Of a stretch of DNA of 64,000 bases, positions 1 through 9,235 are shown in pieces. Each line of letters begins with the position of its first letter. Positions within the stretch are counted from its first letter, which is position 1. Source of the DNA: Ruegeria sp. 6PALISEP08 (GTDB lineage: Bacteria; Pseudomonadota; Alphaproteobacteria; Rhodobacterales; Rhodobacteraceae); contig NZ_LGXZ01000016.1 of the NCBI RefSeq assembly GCF_001238295.1, positions 1-64,000 of the forward strand, in the 5' to 3' direction. The position numbers were made by a program, and so were the translations under genes. Under the pieces are notes generated by a model, which worked only from the letters and a program-made list of their open reading frames with translations, was not told the DNA's origin and made no database searches.

Positions 1-25
1 AACGCAGTCAAATATCGCGATGTGA

Positions 26-172
26 ATTCATTTCAAGTGTGAAAGCGTTTTCCGCAAACAGCTCCTCGAAAAGCACAGGGGAGCGTCAGTGAACGCCTAT
101 AGCCTGAAAAAACTCGTAAGCTCTTCTTTCAAAATACAAAGCTTTTGTGGGAGTTTTGATCCAAATTCATGA
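26..172 (+). pseudogene. possible 3' remnant of an unidentified gene
   Basis: An open frame ending with TGA at 170-172 has coding-like content (…FRKQLLEKHRGAS…) and is followed by a strong terminator at 205-246. In the same frame a TGA at 23-25 interrupts it and no good start codon or ribosome site is visible. It may be the end of a gene entering from the left with a frameshift or nonsense change. I do not recognise the family. Confidence 0.2.
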
Positions 173-204
173 TGGTTTCGTACACATCATACCCCTAACT
201 GCTA

Positions 205-246
205 CCCACGGTCGTCTTCCATCCCTTTAACGACCGTGGGTTTTTT
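205..246 (+). terminator. rho-independent terminator
   Basis: A perfect 11-bp stem (205-215 with 230-240) with a 14-nt loop is followed directly by six T on the plus strand. It would end transcription coming from the left edge of the window. Confidence 0.85.
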
Positions 247-870
247 CGTTAATTTCTTTGGTTCGTGTCTGGAAAAGACTAAAGGCTGCGCCGAAAACAG
301 AACTACATATGCTCGTCTATGCATGTACAGAAGTATTATTCATCACGTGGGTTCTTTTTAAGTAACTGCTTGGAATAGATCCAAAAAATGGACCAACAGA
401 TATAAGCCACTAACCAATTTTGAGAAGGTGCTCGGGAAACTCGCGATCAAAGCTCTCTACCTCGAGGGGTGTTCGCATTGCACGCTCTGACTTTTGAAGC
501 AGTTGGAACTATCAAATATTCAAATTGGATACATAAATAAATCAAGCATCGAAATATCAGAATGCTTCCCGTAGTGAGTGCGGGCATCATTTTGATTACC
601 TAGCACTTTCCTACAGCCCCGCGTTGATCCTATCCCAGGGTAATCGACGCGGGGCATCTGATAAAACCACCTCCGCAAGCAAATACTCTGTAACTTTGTC
701 ATTGTTCCAACGCACACTGTTTCTGGATCCTAAAAGAAAACGTAAAAAGTGATCGAACTAGGTTAGCTTCCCGCCCTACTCGGGCTGGACGCGGTTACTC
801 GTCGCATCCAACCTTAACTTAAATTTGTGAGCAATGCAGACGCCAACGGCTTGCTTTTGCAGACGACCAT
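247..870. other. non-coding, AT-rich stretch with one hairpin
   Basis: No convincing gene is visible. A near-perfect 12-bp inverted repeat (617-628 with 643-654, one G-T pair) forms a GC-rich hairpin without a T run. A 65-codon minus-strand frame spans it but has no ribosome site and no recognisable sequence. Confidence 0.4.
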
Positions 871-1892
871 TCAAGTATGACTGGAGTTCATCTTGCGATA
901 GTCAGAGGGCGTCAGCCCCGTCACCTTCCTGAATGCGCGGCTGAAGTTGTTTGCGGTTTCATATCCTAGCATGGAGGAGATACCGGAGACTGTCTCGCGC
1001 GTATCTGTGAGGAGTTCCTCGGCCCTTGCTACCCTAACATCGTTGACGATTTCGCGAAAACGAACCCCTTCGCTTGCTAACTTCCGTTGTAGTGTGCGAA
1101 CGCCAAGATCGAGCGAACGCGCGGTGGCATCAATCGACATTTCCTCCCGATGAAGTTGTTGCCAAACCACCTCTTCGACTTGTCCTCGAAGTGTTTGGGG
1201 GGGCCGCCCAATCGTTCACGAGAAATATCTCCGACAGTTGTCGAGCCGCCGCTAAGTTTTTTGGGCGTGGCTTCGGCTCGCAAAGTCGATGCATCAAACT
1301 CAACCCCAAGCCGGGTGGCGTTCCAGATTACAGGACAAGCGTAGGTGTCTTCTGCCTCGACAAATCCAGGAACCTTCGGGAAGTCCAAGAGCACGGCCGA
1401 TGGCTTCCAGTCGTTTCCTAAATACGCGCGGAATATGCTCAGAAAAACCCCAACGGCCGAGAAACCGATGTCCGGATACGCGAAATGCCAGCGAAGTCCA
1501 AAACGATAACAGTAACGCGCGCTATTGCCCGAAGTTTCAAGCCACGCGCGATCCGTGGACGAATGAAATGGCATGACGGCAGAAGCTCGTTTTAGCGCCG
1601 CCCCCAGCGTTGGAGCAGAAAGAACGTAACTCCCCCAGGCGCCGTAATCAGCAACGGTAAGATACGGTGACCACAGCAATCCGATGTTTTGTTGTCCCGC
1701 GGATCGTGCGGCTTCGTGCACAAAGGTCGCCAAGGCATGCTCCGAGATGTAACCGCCTCTTTCCTCAAGGAAGTGAACAGGAAGATCGGCCGATTCAAAA
1801 GCACGCAACAGGCGCCTTTCCCCAGCGGCCTCAAGCACAAACTGGGGCATCGCGCCCAAGGCCTTGGCCGAAATCATCGGTGGTAAGTTCAA
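871..1892 (-). pseudogene. AraC-family regulator, apparently frameshifted
   Basis: The first frame (from 1892) begins MNLPPMISAKALG and matches the AraC-type ligand-binding domain (PF12625) for about 230 residues. The C-terminal two-helix-turn-helix DNA-binding domain is intact but in another frame (871-1170: …ATARSLDLGVRTLQRKL… and …GYETANNFSRAFRKVTG…). The frames meet at a run of seven G on the plus strand (1197-1203). Adding one base there would join them into a normal ~340-residue regulator. The gene is divergent from two DUF1254 genes and would be their natural regulator. It could be a real mutation, a slippage-prone tract, or a homopolymer sequencing error. Confidence 0.8.
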
Positions 1893-1988
1893 TCCGTCAA
1901 CCCGCTTGTTCGCCCGCGTGTCGTGAAATGATACGCATCGGCTGAACGGATGTGCAAGCTTTCCCTAAACAGCAGGGAGCATTACAAT

Positions 1989-3500
1989 ATGAAAATACTT
2001 CGGCCATTACACGGCGGTTTTTCGATGCATTTTTGGGGAATGGTGCTCGGCGCAGGTATTTCTGCTTCACCAGTTTTCTCCCAGTCCTTCAACGACACGG
2101 GCGACATCCTTGCTCGATCAGCCGAGGTCGAGGACATCGAGTACAAGATCATGGTGCAGCGCGCCACTCAGACGGCCATCTGGGGAATGCCCGCCGCTGG
2201 TATGATCGATTTTCTGAAGGGCATTCGCCGCGACCTCGGTGGCGACTACAACGACATCATTTATCTCAACAAGCCATTCGATTCCAAACATGGGTTTCTT
2301 ACGGCTAACGATGTTACGGCCTATGCTTGGGCTTCAATGACCTCCGAACCCGGTCCCCTTGTCATTGAAGTGCCCGCAGCTACCGACAAGGTGAACTACT
2401 TCGGTACAATCGTGAATGCTTGGGATGTTCCTATCGTGGACGTTGGTCCCGATGGTTTCGATGAAGGTGCCGGCGGCAAGTACCTCATGCTACCCCCAGG
2501 CTACGAAGGGGATATGTCCCTAGAGGAATTAACTGAGGCGGGATACCTTCCCTTTGAAACAGATACCTACGAGTATGGTTTTTCGTTCCGGCCAAAACTG
2601 ACGAATGGCGGAACGGACGCCGATGCGGCCGACTACGCTCAGACGATCAAAGTGTACTACCTGTCTGAGGCCGACAATCCACCGCCCAACAACTATCTCG
2701 AAGCGTCAGAAGTGCCGTACGACTCGCTTCCTTACTACAACGAGACCTTTTTTCAGGACTTGAACGATTACGTTCAAAACAACCCGATACGTCCACAAGA
2801 CAAGGTTATGGTGAATTTTCTGAAAGATCTCGGGATCGAGAAGGGAAAGCCTTTCGAGCCAAGTGAACTTCAGATGCAGGCAATGAACGAGGGCTTGCTA
2901 CTCGCATATGCCTCGATGCAGAATTACTTTGTGACGCCTGGGAAAGCCATGATCCCACTTTGGGTCGACGATAGCGGCGAGATGAGGAGCCAGTGGCTGA
3001 TTTGGGACTTCGCCGAAGGTCAACCGGAGGCTGGTTTCCCGTATGAGACTGAGACCGAAGTCCTTGTGGATGCACGTGCGGGCGGCAGTTATTTCTGGAT
3101 TACATACCTGCCGAAACAACTGGGCGGAGGTACATTTTATCTGACGGGCCTTCGCGACAGCGACGGAGAAATGTACGATCACAATCAGACCTATAGAATG
3201 AACGTCCCAGCGGACACACCTGCCGACGATTTCTGGTCCGTGATTGTTTATTCGATGGAGACCAAGAGCTTCATTCGGAATGTTGATCCTGTCGGTTTGT
3301 CCGAGCGCGACACCGATGCGATGCAGGCTAATGAAGACGGCTCCTACGACATTTATTTTGGCCCAGAGGCTCCGGACGGAAAGGAAAGCAACTGGATACC
3401 AACCACAGAGCCGTACTTCCTTTTGTTCCGTCTATATGGGCCGCAAGACGAATGGCTGGAGAGTGGCTGGATGCTGGGCGATCTAGAAAAAGTAAACTGA
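1989..3500 (+). CDS. DUF1254/DUF1214 domain secreted protein
   Basis: A 503-residue protein with a signal peptide (MKILRPLHGGF… to about residue 32, SPVFSQS) followed by a DUF1254 region (ATQTAIWGMPAAGM, NDVTAYAW, GPLVIEVPA) and a C-terminal DUF1214 region (TYRMNVPADTPADDFWSV, …YDIYFGPEAP…). The frame is open from 1950, but the ATG at 1989 has AGGGAG at the right distance. These domains occur in periplasmic proteins of unknown biochemical role. A second paralogue starts 22 bp downstream, so the two probably form an operon. It is divergent from the broken AraC regulator. Family assignment is firm; function is unknown. Confidence 0.85.
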   Translation: MKILRPLHGGFSMHFWGMVLGAGISASPVFSQSFNDTGDILARSAEVEDIEYKIMVQRATQTAIWGMPAAGMIDFLKGIRRDLGGDYNDIIYLNKPFDSKHGFLTANDVTAYAWASMTSEPGPLVIEVPAATDKVNYFGTIVNAWDVPIVDVGPDGFDEGAGGKYLMLPPGYEGDMSLEELTEAGYLPFETDTYEYGFSFRPKLTNGGTDADAADYAQTIKVYYLSEADNPPPNNYLEASEVPYDSLPYYNETFFQDLNDYVQNNPIRPQDKVMVNFLKDLGIEKGKPFEPSELQMQAMNEGLLLAYASMQNYFVTPGKAMIPLWVDDSGEMRSQWLIWDFAEGQPEAGFPYETETEVLVDARAGGSYFWITYLPKQLGGGTFYLTGLRDSDGEMYDHNQTYRMNVPADTPADDFWSVIVYSMETKSFIRNVDPVGLSERDTDAMQANEDGSYDIYFGPEAPDGKESNWIPTTEPYFLLFRLYGPQDEWLESGWMLGDLEKVN

Positions 3501-3522
3501 TCAAAACAAACAGAAATTCCCA

Positions 3523-5028
3523 ATGAAGCGAACAATGAAAACAAAGTCGTTAGCTGTGCTGACTGCCCTGGTACTCGCATCGCATTCTTCAGCCCAAGAA
3601 TTCAAAGCCGACGTGCCTGAGAATGTTCTTACACCGGACAAGGTCGAGACCCAGACGCTTGGTGATCTGGAATTCTTCGATGGCATGCCATCACCTGAGA
3701 CGGTGGCGAAAGTCTTCGACAACCTTGATCTGATCAGAGCAACGACGGCTTTCCTGGACGGCATGAAGATCGCTTCGCTTCGGGCTATGTTTCAGGGATA
3801 CGAAGACTTGGGCGTCAATCCCAATGACGTCGTGATTGCAGAAGACCTGCTGGATGCGCGGTCCATCTGGCTGACGCCCAATACAACCACAATCTACATT
3901 GGTTCGAATGTCGATATCTCGGATGGCCCGATGGTGATTGAGGTTCCGGCAGGCCTGCTTGGGTTGCTTGATGACGCCGCGTTTGACTATGTGACGGATA
4001 TCGGGGCGCTTGGCGCGGATAAAGGAGAAGGTGGCAAGTATCTACTTTTGCACAACGACGATGAAACGCCGGTGCCCGAGGGCTACTTCGAACTACGCAC
4101 AAAGACATATGAGCACTGGTTGTTGCTAAGACGCTCGCCAGACGCAGACGAAGATACGGCTGGCCCTGTTGCCGAGATCAAGGCGGGTCTGAATATCTAT
4201 CCGCTTAGTGAAGCGGACAATCCTCCCGCGGAAACTTTCCTGAATATCTCCGGTGTTCAACACAACACTGTTCACGCGAACAACGAAGACTTCTTTGAAG
4301 AGATCCACGTCGCGCTCGAAAACAATCCAATTGGTGCGTTCAGTCCGGAAATTGTAGGAACGTTTGCTTCCATAGGGATCAGGAAGGGCGAGCCCTTCGA
4401 ACCCGATGCCCGTATGCAGACCATTTTCAAGGAGGCAGCAGCGATAGCAAACGCCACGGCACGAGCGATTACGTATGCCTCGCGCGATCCGGGAGTTTTC
4501 TTTTTTGAAGACCGGCAATGGAACTCACCGTTTCAACGTCAGAGCTATCTGTTTCTTGAGGACGGTGCACGCATACTCGATGACCGTTCATACTTTTTCT
4601 ATATGGCGACGGGCATAACGCCTGCAATGACCTCGCCACCGGTCGGTACGGGGTCTGTCTATGCGATGACGGCGCGAGACAACAACGGACAGTACCTGGA
4701 TGGCTCAAAAACCTACAAGGTAACTCTCCCGGCACCCGTTCCCGCGAAAAACTTTGCGTCGTTTATGTTGTATAGCGGACAGACACGGTCGATCCTTGAA
4801 ACTGACCAGCAATCCGGTGGTATCGACTCTAATCGACCGGGGATAAAGCCGAATGAGGATGGGAGTACCAGCATCTATTTTGGCCCGGAAGCCCCAGAAG
4901 GTTGGGAGAACAACTGGGCGCAAACCATGCCCGGGCAAAGCTTCAACGTGATGATGCGCCTCTACGGACCGCTCGAGCCTTGGTTCGACAAGGCCTGGCG
5001 TCCTGGTGATCTGGAACTGGTAGAATAA
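3523..5028 (+). CDS. DUF1254/DUF1214 domain secreted protein (second copy)
   Basis: A 501-residue paralogue of the upstream gene, with its own signal peptide (…LTALVLASHSSAQEF). It shares the DUF1254 signature (LDARSIWLTPNTTTIY, GPMVIEVPAG, GGKYLLL) and DUF1214 signature (TYKVTLPAPVPAKNFAS, EDGSTSIYFGPEAPEGWENNW, RLYGPLEPWFDKAW). An internal ATG five codons in (MKTKSL) is an alternative start. Tandem divergent copies suggest duplication followed by specialisation. A weak stem (GACGC/GCGTC, about 5052-5070) follows the gene. Confidence 0.85.
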   Translation: MKRTMKTKSLAVLTALVLASHSSAQEFKADVPENVLTPDKVETQTLGDLEFFDGMPSPETVAKVFDNLDLIRATTAFLDGMKIASLRAMFQGYEDLGVNPNDVVIAEDLLDARSIWLTPNTTTIYIGSNVDISDGPMVIEVPAGLLGLLDDAAFDYVTDIGALGADKGEGGKYLLLHNDDETPVPEGYFELRTKTYEHWLLLRRSPDADEDTAGPVAEIKAGLNIYPLSEADNPPAETFLNISGVQHNTVHANNEDFFEEIHVALENNPIGAFSPEIVGTFASIGIRKGEPFEPDARMQTIFKEAAAIANATARAITYASRDPGVFFFEDRQWNSPFQRQSYLFLEDGARILDDRSYFFYMATGITPAMTSPPVGTGSVYAMTARDNNGQYLDGSKTYKVTLPAPVPAKNFASFMLYSGQTRSILETDQQSGGIDSNRPGIKPNEDGSTSIYFGPEAPEGWENNWAQTMPGQSFNVMMRLYGPLEPWFDKAWRPGDLELVE

Positions 5029-5243
5029 AGCGACAGCTGCGACTATCGGGCGACGCTACTTTTTGGCGTCGTCTGGCATTTTCTTCGGTGTCCGTTTTGG
5101 GCCGTTCCGTACAAGGGAGAGTGGTGCGGAGGACCGGGCTTTCGCCGTGGATCGGGACCTTCAGTTCATGCGCGGAGCGCACTTTCGGGTCGACGGACGG
5201 TGATCTAATCTCACGACCCGCTTCACCCCAGTTCTTGGCGGCG

Positions 5244-5807
5244 TTAATCTCCGGTCCGAGCAACATTGAAAGGAGGCGCCCCATGTCCCTCTTCTCCAAA
5301 CTCTTCGGTGGCGGCGAAGAGTCTGAACCGGAGCCAGTCTTGTACAAAGGGTTCGAGATTTTCCCTGACCTGATGCCCGAGGGCGGCAAATACCGTTTGC
5401 TGGCCCGTATCGAAAAGACCATCGACGGAGATCGTAAGACCCATTCGGTGGTCCGGGCGGATGTGTTTGAAAGCCGGGATCAGGCCGAAAGCTTCAGTAT
5501 CGCCAAGGCGAAGCAGGTAATTGACGAACAGGGCGAACGCCTCTTCAGCTCCGGAATCCAGTAAGTTGATATCCGTTGGGCGATCGGTGGATGCCATGAG
5601 TGGCTTCTTGCGCGCCACCCCTGACTTGGTCCAAGCGTGCAAGTCTGACAAAACGGTTTGGATCCGATCCTGAGGATCGGACAGTTTTCCGATGAACGCA
5701 TCGGTTAACCAAGTGGGAAGCTCGGCCGGCGAGTGTCGCGTATCTAATCGAATGTATTTATCGAAAATTTCAGAAGTGAATATGCGGTGGGTTGGTAAAG
5801 TCGACAT
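5244..5807 (-). CDS. uncertain hypothetical ORF antisense to the HlyU gene
   Basis: The minus-strand frame from ATG 5807 begins MSTLPTHRIFTSEIFDKYIRL and looks protein-like over its first ~80 residues (5565-5807). After that it runs antisense through the whole HlyU gene, which is unlikely for a real gene, and there is no clear ribosome site. It may be the 5' part of a gene truncated by the HlyU segment, or spurious. Confidence 0.2.
   Translation of the reverse strand: MSTLPTHRIFTSEIFDKYIRLDTRHSPAELPTWLTDAFIGKLSDPQDRIQTVLSDLHAWTKSGVARKKPLMASTDRPTDINLLDSGAEEAFALFVNYLLRLGDTEAFGLIPAFKHIRPDHRMGLTISVDGLFDTGQQTVFAALGHQVRENLEPFVQDWLRFRLFAATEEFGEEGHGAPPFNVARTGD
5283..5564 (+). CDS. HlyU-family protein
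   Basis: A 93-residue protein (MSLFSKLFGGGEE… FEIFPDLMPEGGKYRLLARIEK… DQAESFSIAKAKQVIDEQGE…) that matches the HlyU family in length and pattern. Vibrio HlyU activates haemolysin genes, but many alphaproteobacterial members of this small family have no tested role. The start is set by a strong AGGAGG seven bases upstream of ATG 5283, although the frame is open from 5088. It has no obvious operon partner. Confidence 0.75.
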   Translation: MSLFSKLFGGGEESEPEPVLYKGFEIFPDLMPEGGKYRLLARIEKTIDGDRKTHSVVRADVFESRDQAESFSIAKAKQVIDEQGERLFSSGIQ

Positions 5808-5896
5808 CAAGGGGCATTCAGGTTCTGAATCCTTTTTGAGGAATTGATCTCTCAAAGTCATTGGGCAGAAGGACTGTAGCAAAGGATAGTAATGGC

Positions 5897-6130
5897 ATGG
5901 AGCTGACTGCAGCCACACCTGTCCACCTGATCCACGTGGATCCTGACGTCAACATGGCACGGTTCTATGGAATTGAACTGCAACCGACGCTGTTTGGTGA
6001 AGTGTCTGTCCTTCGGACCTGGGGGCGTATTGGCACAAACGGGTAAGCTATGAGGGTGACGTATGATGACGAAGCTCAGGCTAGTGAAGCGCTCCGAGAA
6101 CTTGAGACACAAAAGCTCCGTCGAGGGTAG
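5897..6130 (+). pseudogene. WGR-domain protein interrupted by an in-frame TAA
   Basis: ATG 5897 (AAAGGA upstream) opens a WGR domain (NMARFYGIELQPTLFG, RTWGRIGTNG). The reading stops at TAA 6044-6046 exactly where the family usually has Gln. The same frame then continues with the expected end of the domain (…YDDEAQASEALRELETQKLRRG) to TAG 6128-6130. Restoring one base (TAA to CAA) would give a normal stand-alone WGR protein of about 77 residues. WGR domains are nucleic-acid-associated modules of plasmids and some PARPs. The shortness of the break suggests recent inactivation or possibly readthrough. Confidence 0.75.
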
Positions 6131-6177
6131 GTTCCCGTCGGCGGTTAGTACCACCCGCCAGCGATCGTAGATCTTTC

Positions 6178-6200
6178 ATCTCTCAACCCGGTTGAGAGAT
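6178..6200. terminator. hairpin between convergent genes
   Basis: A perfect 10-bp stem (6178-6187 with 6191-6200) with a three-base loop lies between the WGR remnant and the convergent gene ending at 6201. The T run is poor, so it is only a probable terminator. Confidence 0.45.
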
Positions 6201-6446
6201 CTATTCTTTGGCCACCCGGCCAGAATGGACATGATCACCAAGATTTTCCAGCTCGTCCTGACAGGCTTCGGAAATTCCCTCTGGCAAATTGTATGCTTCA
6301 ATATCCGCTTCGATCTTTCTCAAGTCAGATTCCAGTTCCATGGATTGGAAATCATCGACTTCTCGAAGGCGGTAAATCAATCGTTCAATGAGCAAACGAT
6401 GGGCCAGCATCCGGCCCAGCAGTTCACGAATTACTGGTTCTTGCAT
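6201..6446 (-). CDS. hypothetical protein, charged and helical
   Basis: An 81-residue protein (MQEPVIRELLGRMLAHRLL… RKIEADIEAYNLPEGISEACQDELENLGDH…) rich in Leu, Glu and Arg and probably alpha-helical. A good AGGAG lies nine bases before ATG 6446; another ATG four bases upstream is out of frame. I do not recognise a family. It lies in a row of small orphan genes typical of plasmid or island DNA. Confidence 0.6.
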   Translation of the reverse strand: MQEPVIRELLGRMLAHRLLIERLIYRLREVDDFQSMELESDLRKIEADIEAYNLPEGISEACQDELENLGDHVHSGRVAKE

Positions 6447-6676
6447 GCATCAGTTCTCCTCAATCCGCACAGTAGGCACGATCGGAATTCCGGGGTCAAT
6501 TGTGGAGCTTAGCTTGAGGGGAACCTGCGAAGATGGGCGCTTGACGTTCTGTTCGAAGCGAGAAAGCGCGATGCGACTTTACCCCCATGCAAATCCCGAG
6601 CCAGCCGACACGTGATCTGCATGGATGGCGAGGTGGACCCGGCTAGATACCGGGAACACCCCAGACTTCGTACACG

Positions 6677-7048
6677 TTATGCTCGGTATGCCGTGTAGAC
6701 TAATCGGTCACCGACAATAAGGAATGGCAGCTCGCGGGAGCCGGTGGCGATTTCGCAAACAAGCGCCGCGCCGGCCAGGAAGGCGGTGCGTCTGTCAGGA
6801 AACGGCGTGCGCTCTGGTGTTCCGACGCAGTTGGGCATTCCTGGAGGTACATGCTTGAAGGTGATGTTTGCGACCCAGCCGTTGGGGCGCTCGTCGATGT
6901 ATAATCCGAGTAGGTTATTGCGTGTGGCAAATGGCGGATCGCTCGCCTCAGGTTGGGGCCCTGTCAAGCGACCGGTGGCGTAGAGTGCCCGAAGAACAAA
7001 ATTCATCACACCGAAATCGTCTCCGGGTTTTTCTGTGTATGGGATCAT
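6677..7048 (-). CDS. hypothetical protein
   Basis: A 123-residue protein (MIPYTEKPGDDFGVMNFVLRALYATGRL… NNLLGLYIDERPNGWVANITFKHVPPG… FLIVGDRLVYTAYRA). AAAGG lies about 10 bases upstream of the start. The sequence is protein-like with no transmembrane segment or motif I can name. The 5' flank to the next gene (7049-7263) contains a small hairpin with an AACTTTTT/AAAAAGTT stem near 7145-7163. Confidence 0.55.
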   Translation of the reverse strand: MIPYTEKPGDDFGVMNFVLRALYATGRLTGPQPEASDPPFATRNNLLGLYIDERPNGWVANITFKHVPPGMPNCVGTPERTPFPDRRTAFLAGAALVCEIATGSRELPFLIVGDRLVYTAYRA

Positions 7049-7263
7049 ATCGAAGCCTTTGTCTTTTGTGTTTGATTGAGGGAATGTCTCCCGGTGTGAG
7101 AATGACCTGGGAACAAATTGAAAGCGTCAAAGCGGGTTTGTTGAACTTTTTTGAAAAAGTTCGATCAGCCGATCTTTGACTGTCTCATCCGGAGCAAACC
7201 TGTCCCGGAGATATTGCCGTAAGTCATTGACTTTGGTACATTCATTCTGCGGGAGGTTCACAA

Positions 7264-7515
7264 ATGAGGCCTGATGAATTGATTGAGAAACTTACGGAAC
7301 TCCGTCCCGGTCTGAAGGATCACCTCGACCGGAATGCACCCAAGAGAAACCTGGCGCTTACATGTCGCGCAGCGCGCAAGACAGCCGGGATGACACGAGA
7401 GCAGGTGGCGGAGCGCTCTGGTCTGTCGCTGGCTGACATTGATGGCCTGGAGGCACCATCAGGGAGCTTTCCGGAAAGGTCGACCGTGACGCGCTTTATG
7501 GCCGTGTGCCGATAG
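7264..7515 (+). CDS. XRE-type helix-turn-helix protein
   Basis: An 83-residue protein with a central HTH_3 fold (LTCRAARKTAGMTREQVAERSGLSLADIDGLE). GGGAGG precedes ATG 7264 by seven bases. It ends soon after the HTH, so it is a minimal DNA-binding protein, either autonomous or slightly truncated. It lies 36 bp upstream of the exonuclease gene and may be cotranscribed with it. Target unknown. Confidence 0.7.
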   Translation: MRPDELIEKLTELRPGLKDHLDRNAPKRNLALTCRAARKTAGMTREQVAERSGLSLADIDGLEAPSGSFPERSTVTRFMAVCR

Positions 7516-7551
7516 TGGTGATCATGTTCAAAGGTTACAGGGTTGTACCCC

Positions 7552-8280
7552 ATGTCTGATTTGCACGCCGAAAAATTCATGGAAAAGATGGCGAAACCAG
7601 GGACGGAAGAGGAATCTTTCTTTGCAAGACGCCGGGCACTTGGCCTGGGTGTTGGGGTTGACGCAGAAGGGAAGCCTGCCGGGTCGAAAAGCCTCATCTT
7701 CATCGATTTTGAGGCCTCGTCCCTGAGCCCGGAGAGCTGGCCGATCGAAGTGGGTATCGCGCAACTCAAAGAGCGGCGCGTGGTGGTCGAGAGTAAACTG
7801 GTCCAGCCACACGGAACCTGGCCCCTCGACGATTGGTCGGACAAAAGCGCTGCTGTGCACAACATTCCCTTCTCCGAACTGGAGACTGCGATGCCCGCCG
7901 ATGAGGTTGCGCACTGGCTGATTGAGCGTGTTGGAGACCACATTCTTGTGAGTGATTGCCCCGAGTTCGATCAGCGTTGGCTCGACCGGCTGTTAAGTAC
8001 AGTCAACGAGCCCGTGAAACCGGAGATCCAGGCCTTCGACCGGATTGCGTGGATTGCGTTTTCGCGGGAAGAGGGCGTTCTCGCGCCTGGTCGAATTGGC
8101 CGGGTGTATAAGACCAAGACCAATCGAAGCACGACCCATCGCGCCGGTGCGGATGCAGCCGATTTAGCGTATGCCTTCCGATCCGGATTGCCGAAGACGG
8201 CATCGCCGGATTTTCTGGCCCCGATGTCCGACGAGGACTTGCACCTTTGGGAAGGTGGCGATGAGGAAACCGGAGTATGA
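7552..8280 (+). CDS. DEDDh 3'-5' exonuclease-like protein
   Basis: A 242-residue protein. Residues 1-45 form an N-terminal segment (LHAEKFMEKMAKPGTEEESFF) not part of the nuclease. Exo I is FIDFEAS near residue 48, Exo II is in SDCPEFDQRWL near 140, and Exo III is HRAGADAAD near 205 with H-x4-D spacing, so all DEDDh metal ligands are present. This is the RNase T/DnaQ-type fold acting on DNA or RNA 3' ends. ATG 7552 with AGGG upstream is preferred over a TTG at 7543. A remnant of the same nuclease lies at 32772-32915, and its N-terminal segment recurs in a separate gene at 32048-32287. Confidence 0.75.
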   Translation: MSDLHAEKFMEKMAKPGTEEESFFARRRALGLGVGVDAEGKPAGSKSLIFIDFEASSLSPESWPIEVGIAQLKERRVVVESKLVQPHGTWPLDDWSDKSAAVHNIPFSELETAMPADEVAHWLIERVGDHILVSDCPEFDQRWLDRLLSTVNEPVKPEIQAFDRIAWIAFSREEGVLAPGRIGRVYKTKTNRSTTHRAGADAADLAYAFRSGLPKTASPDFLAPMSDEDLHLWEGGDEETGV

Positions 8281-8380
8281 GACGCGGTTCGTAGCTTACC
8301 ATCTCCCGCCGCGTGGACAGGGTTTGTTGATCGCTTTCAAAGCGGACGCAATTCTCATGGGGCTTTGCCCGCTTGAATGA
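8261..8380 (+). CDS. possible 39-residue small protein
   Basis: A short frame overlapping the end of the exonuclease gene by 20 bp, with GGAAGG six bases before ATG 8261 (MRKPEYETRFVAYHLPPRG…). The overlap and good ribosome site suggest translational coupling, but the protein is unrecognised and could be chance. The rest of 8381-8634 shows no gene. Confidence 0.3.
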   Translation: MRKPEYETRFVAYHLPPRGQGLLIAFKADAILMGLCPLE

Positions 8381-8634
8381 ATGAGTTGCTGGAACATCGA
8401 AAGCTCAGAGAAACTGAAACCGCCCCGAGTGTCTAAGCGACGCCGATTTCTCACTAACTTTTTTTAAATTGAAACTGCGTCACTGACCTGTGCTTTCTGC
8501 ACGAACTCAAACGGGTGATAAATTGTCCCTCGTCGCTCTCATTTGGTCCGCGTGTCTGCGATGGCACCCGGACAAAATGAGCCGATCGAGGTTCAATGAA
8601 ATCTGGTTGCCTTCAACACAAGAAGGAAGCCATC

Positions 8635-9135
8635 ATGCCCAACACTCCCGCCCGCGAACGTTTCTCCACTGGTGATCTTGTCGCGTTTGATTTTCCCTTT
8701 TGCGATGGCGGCGCGAAGACCCGCGTCTGCCTGATTGTCGCTGAAGATACCGATCTGAACGAGGTTGTTGTCGCTTATGGGACAACGAACCTGCATCTCA
8801 ATCTTGATCGAAGACACGCTGTGATCCTGAATATGCAATCGGATTGGTCGGCGGCGGGCCTCCATCGGGCAACCCGGTTCCAGGTGGATCGCCGCATTCG
8901 CGTTTCGATGAATGATACGCGGTTCAAGCAGAACCGATCCCTGGGGACGGCCAAGGTTGGTCGGTTGCTACCAAGCAAGGTCCAGCAACTGATGACATGT
9001 TACAGCCGTTTGAAACCGGTGTCTCGTGTTCAGGAGCGACTGGGTATCCACCCGAAACCACAGGTGCACAATGGCCGCCGCTCGTTTCTCGGTCGTCGGC
9101 CCGTACGGCACAATGCGGGTTCTGCCGCCGCCTGA
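8635..9135 (+). CDS. PemK/MazF-like protein
   Basis: A 166-residue protein whose first ~110 residues match PemK-like proteins (FSTGDLVAFDFPFCDGG, KTRVCLIVAED, VVVAYGTTNL). ATG 8635 with AAGGAA upstream fits better than the open frame from 8596. Classical MazF/PemK proteins are ribosome-dependent or free mRNA endonucleases paired with an antitoxin. No antitoxin gene is visible next to it, and the basic tail from about residue 120 is extra. It may be a solitary or non-toxic relative. Confidence 0.6.
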   Translation: MPNTPARERFSTGDLVAFDFPFCDGGAKTRVCLIVAEDTDLNEVVVAYGTTNLHLNLDRRHAVILNMQSDWSAAGLHRATRFQVDRRIRVSMNDTRFKQNRSLGTAKVGRLLPSKVQQLMTCYSRLKPVSRVQERLGIHPKPQVHNGRRSFLGRRPVRHNAGSAAA

Positions 9136-9235
9136 TGTCAGGCTTCCCGGAACGTGGTGGGCACCAAGGGAGCCAACTCAAGTCCTCACTCGGGTGTTCC
9201 GGCTAACGCCTGCACACACTCAACAGGAACAAGAA

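Noticed and set aside
520..717. Small minus-strand frame of 65 codons
   Set aside because: No ribosome site, odd composition, and it spans a hairpin; probably non-coding.
8635..9135. Calling a complete type II toxin-antitoxin pair
   Set aside because: No antitoxin-like gene overlaps or precedes the PemK-like gene, so a pair cannot be supported.
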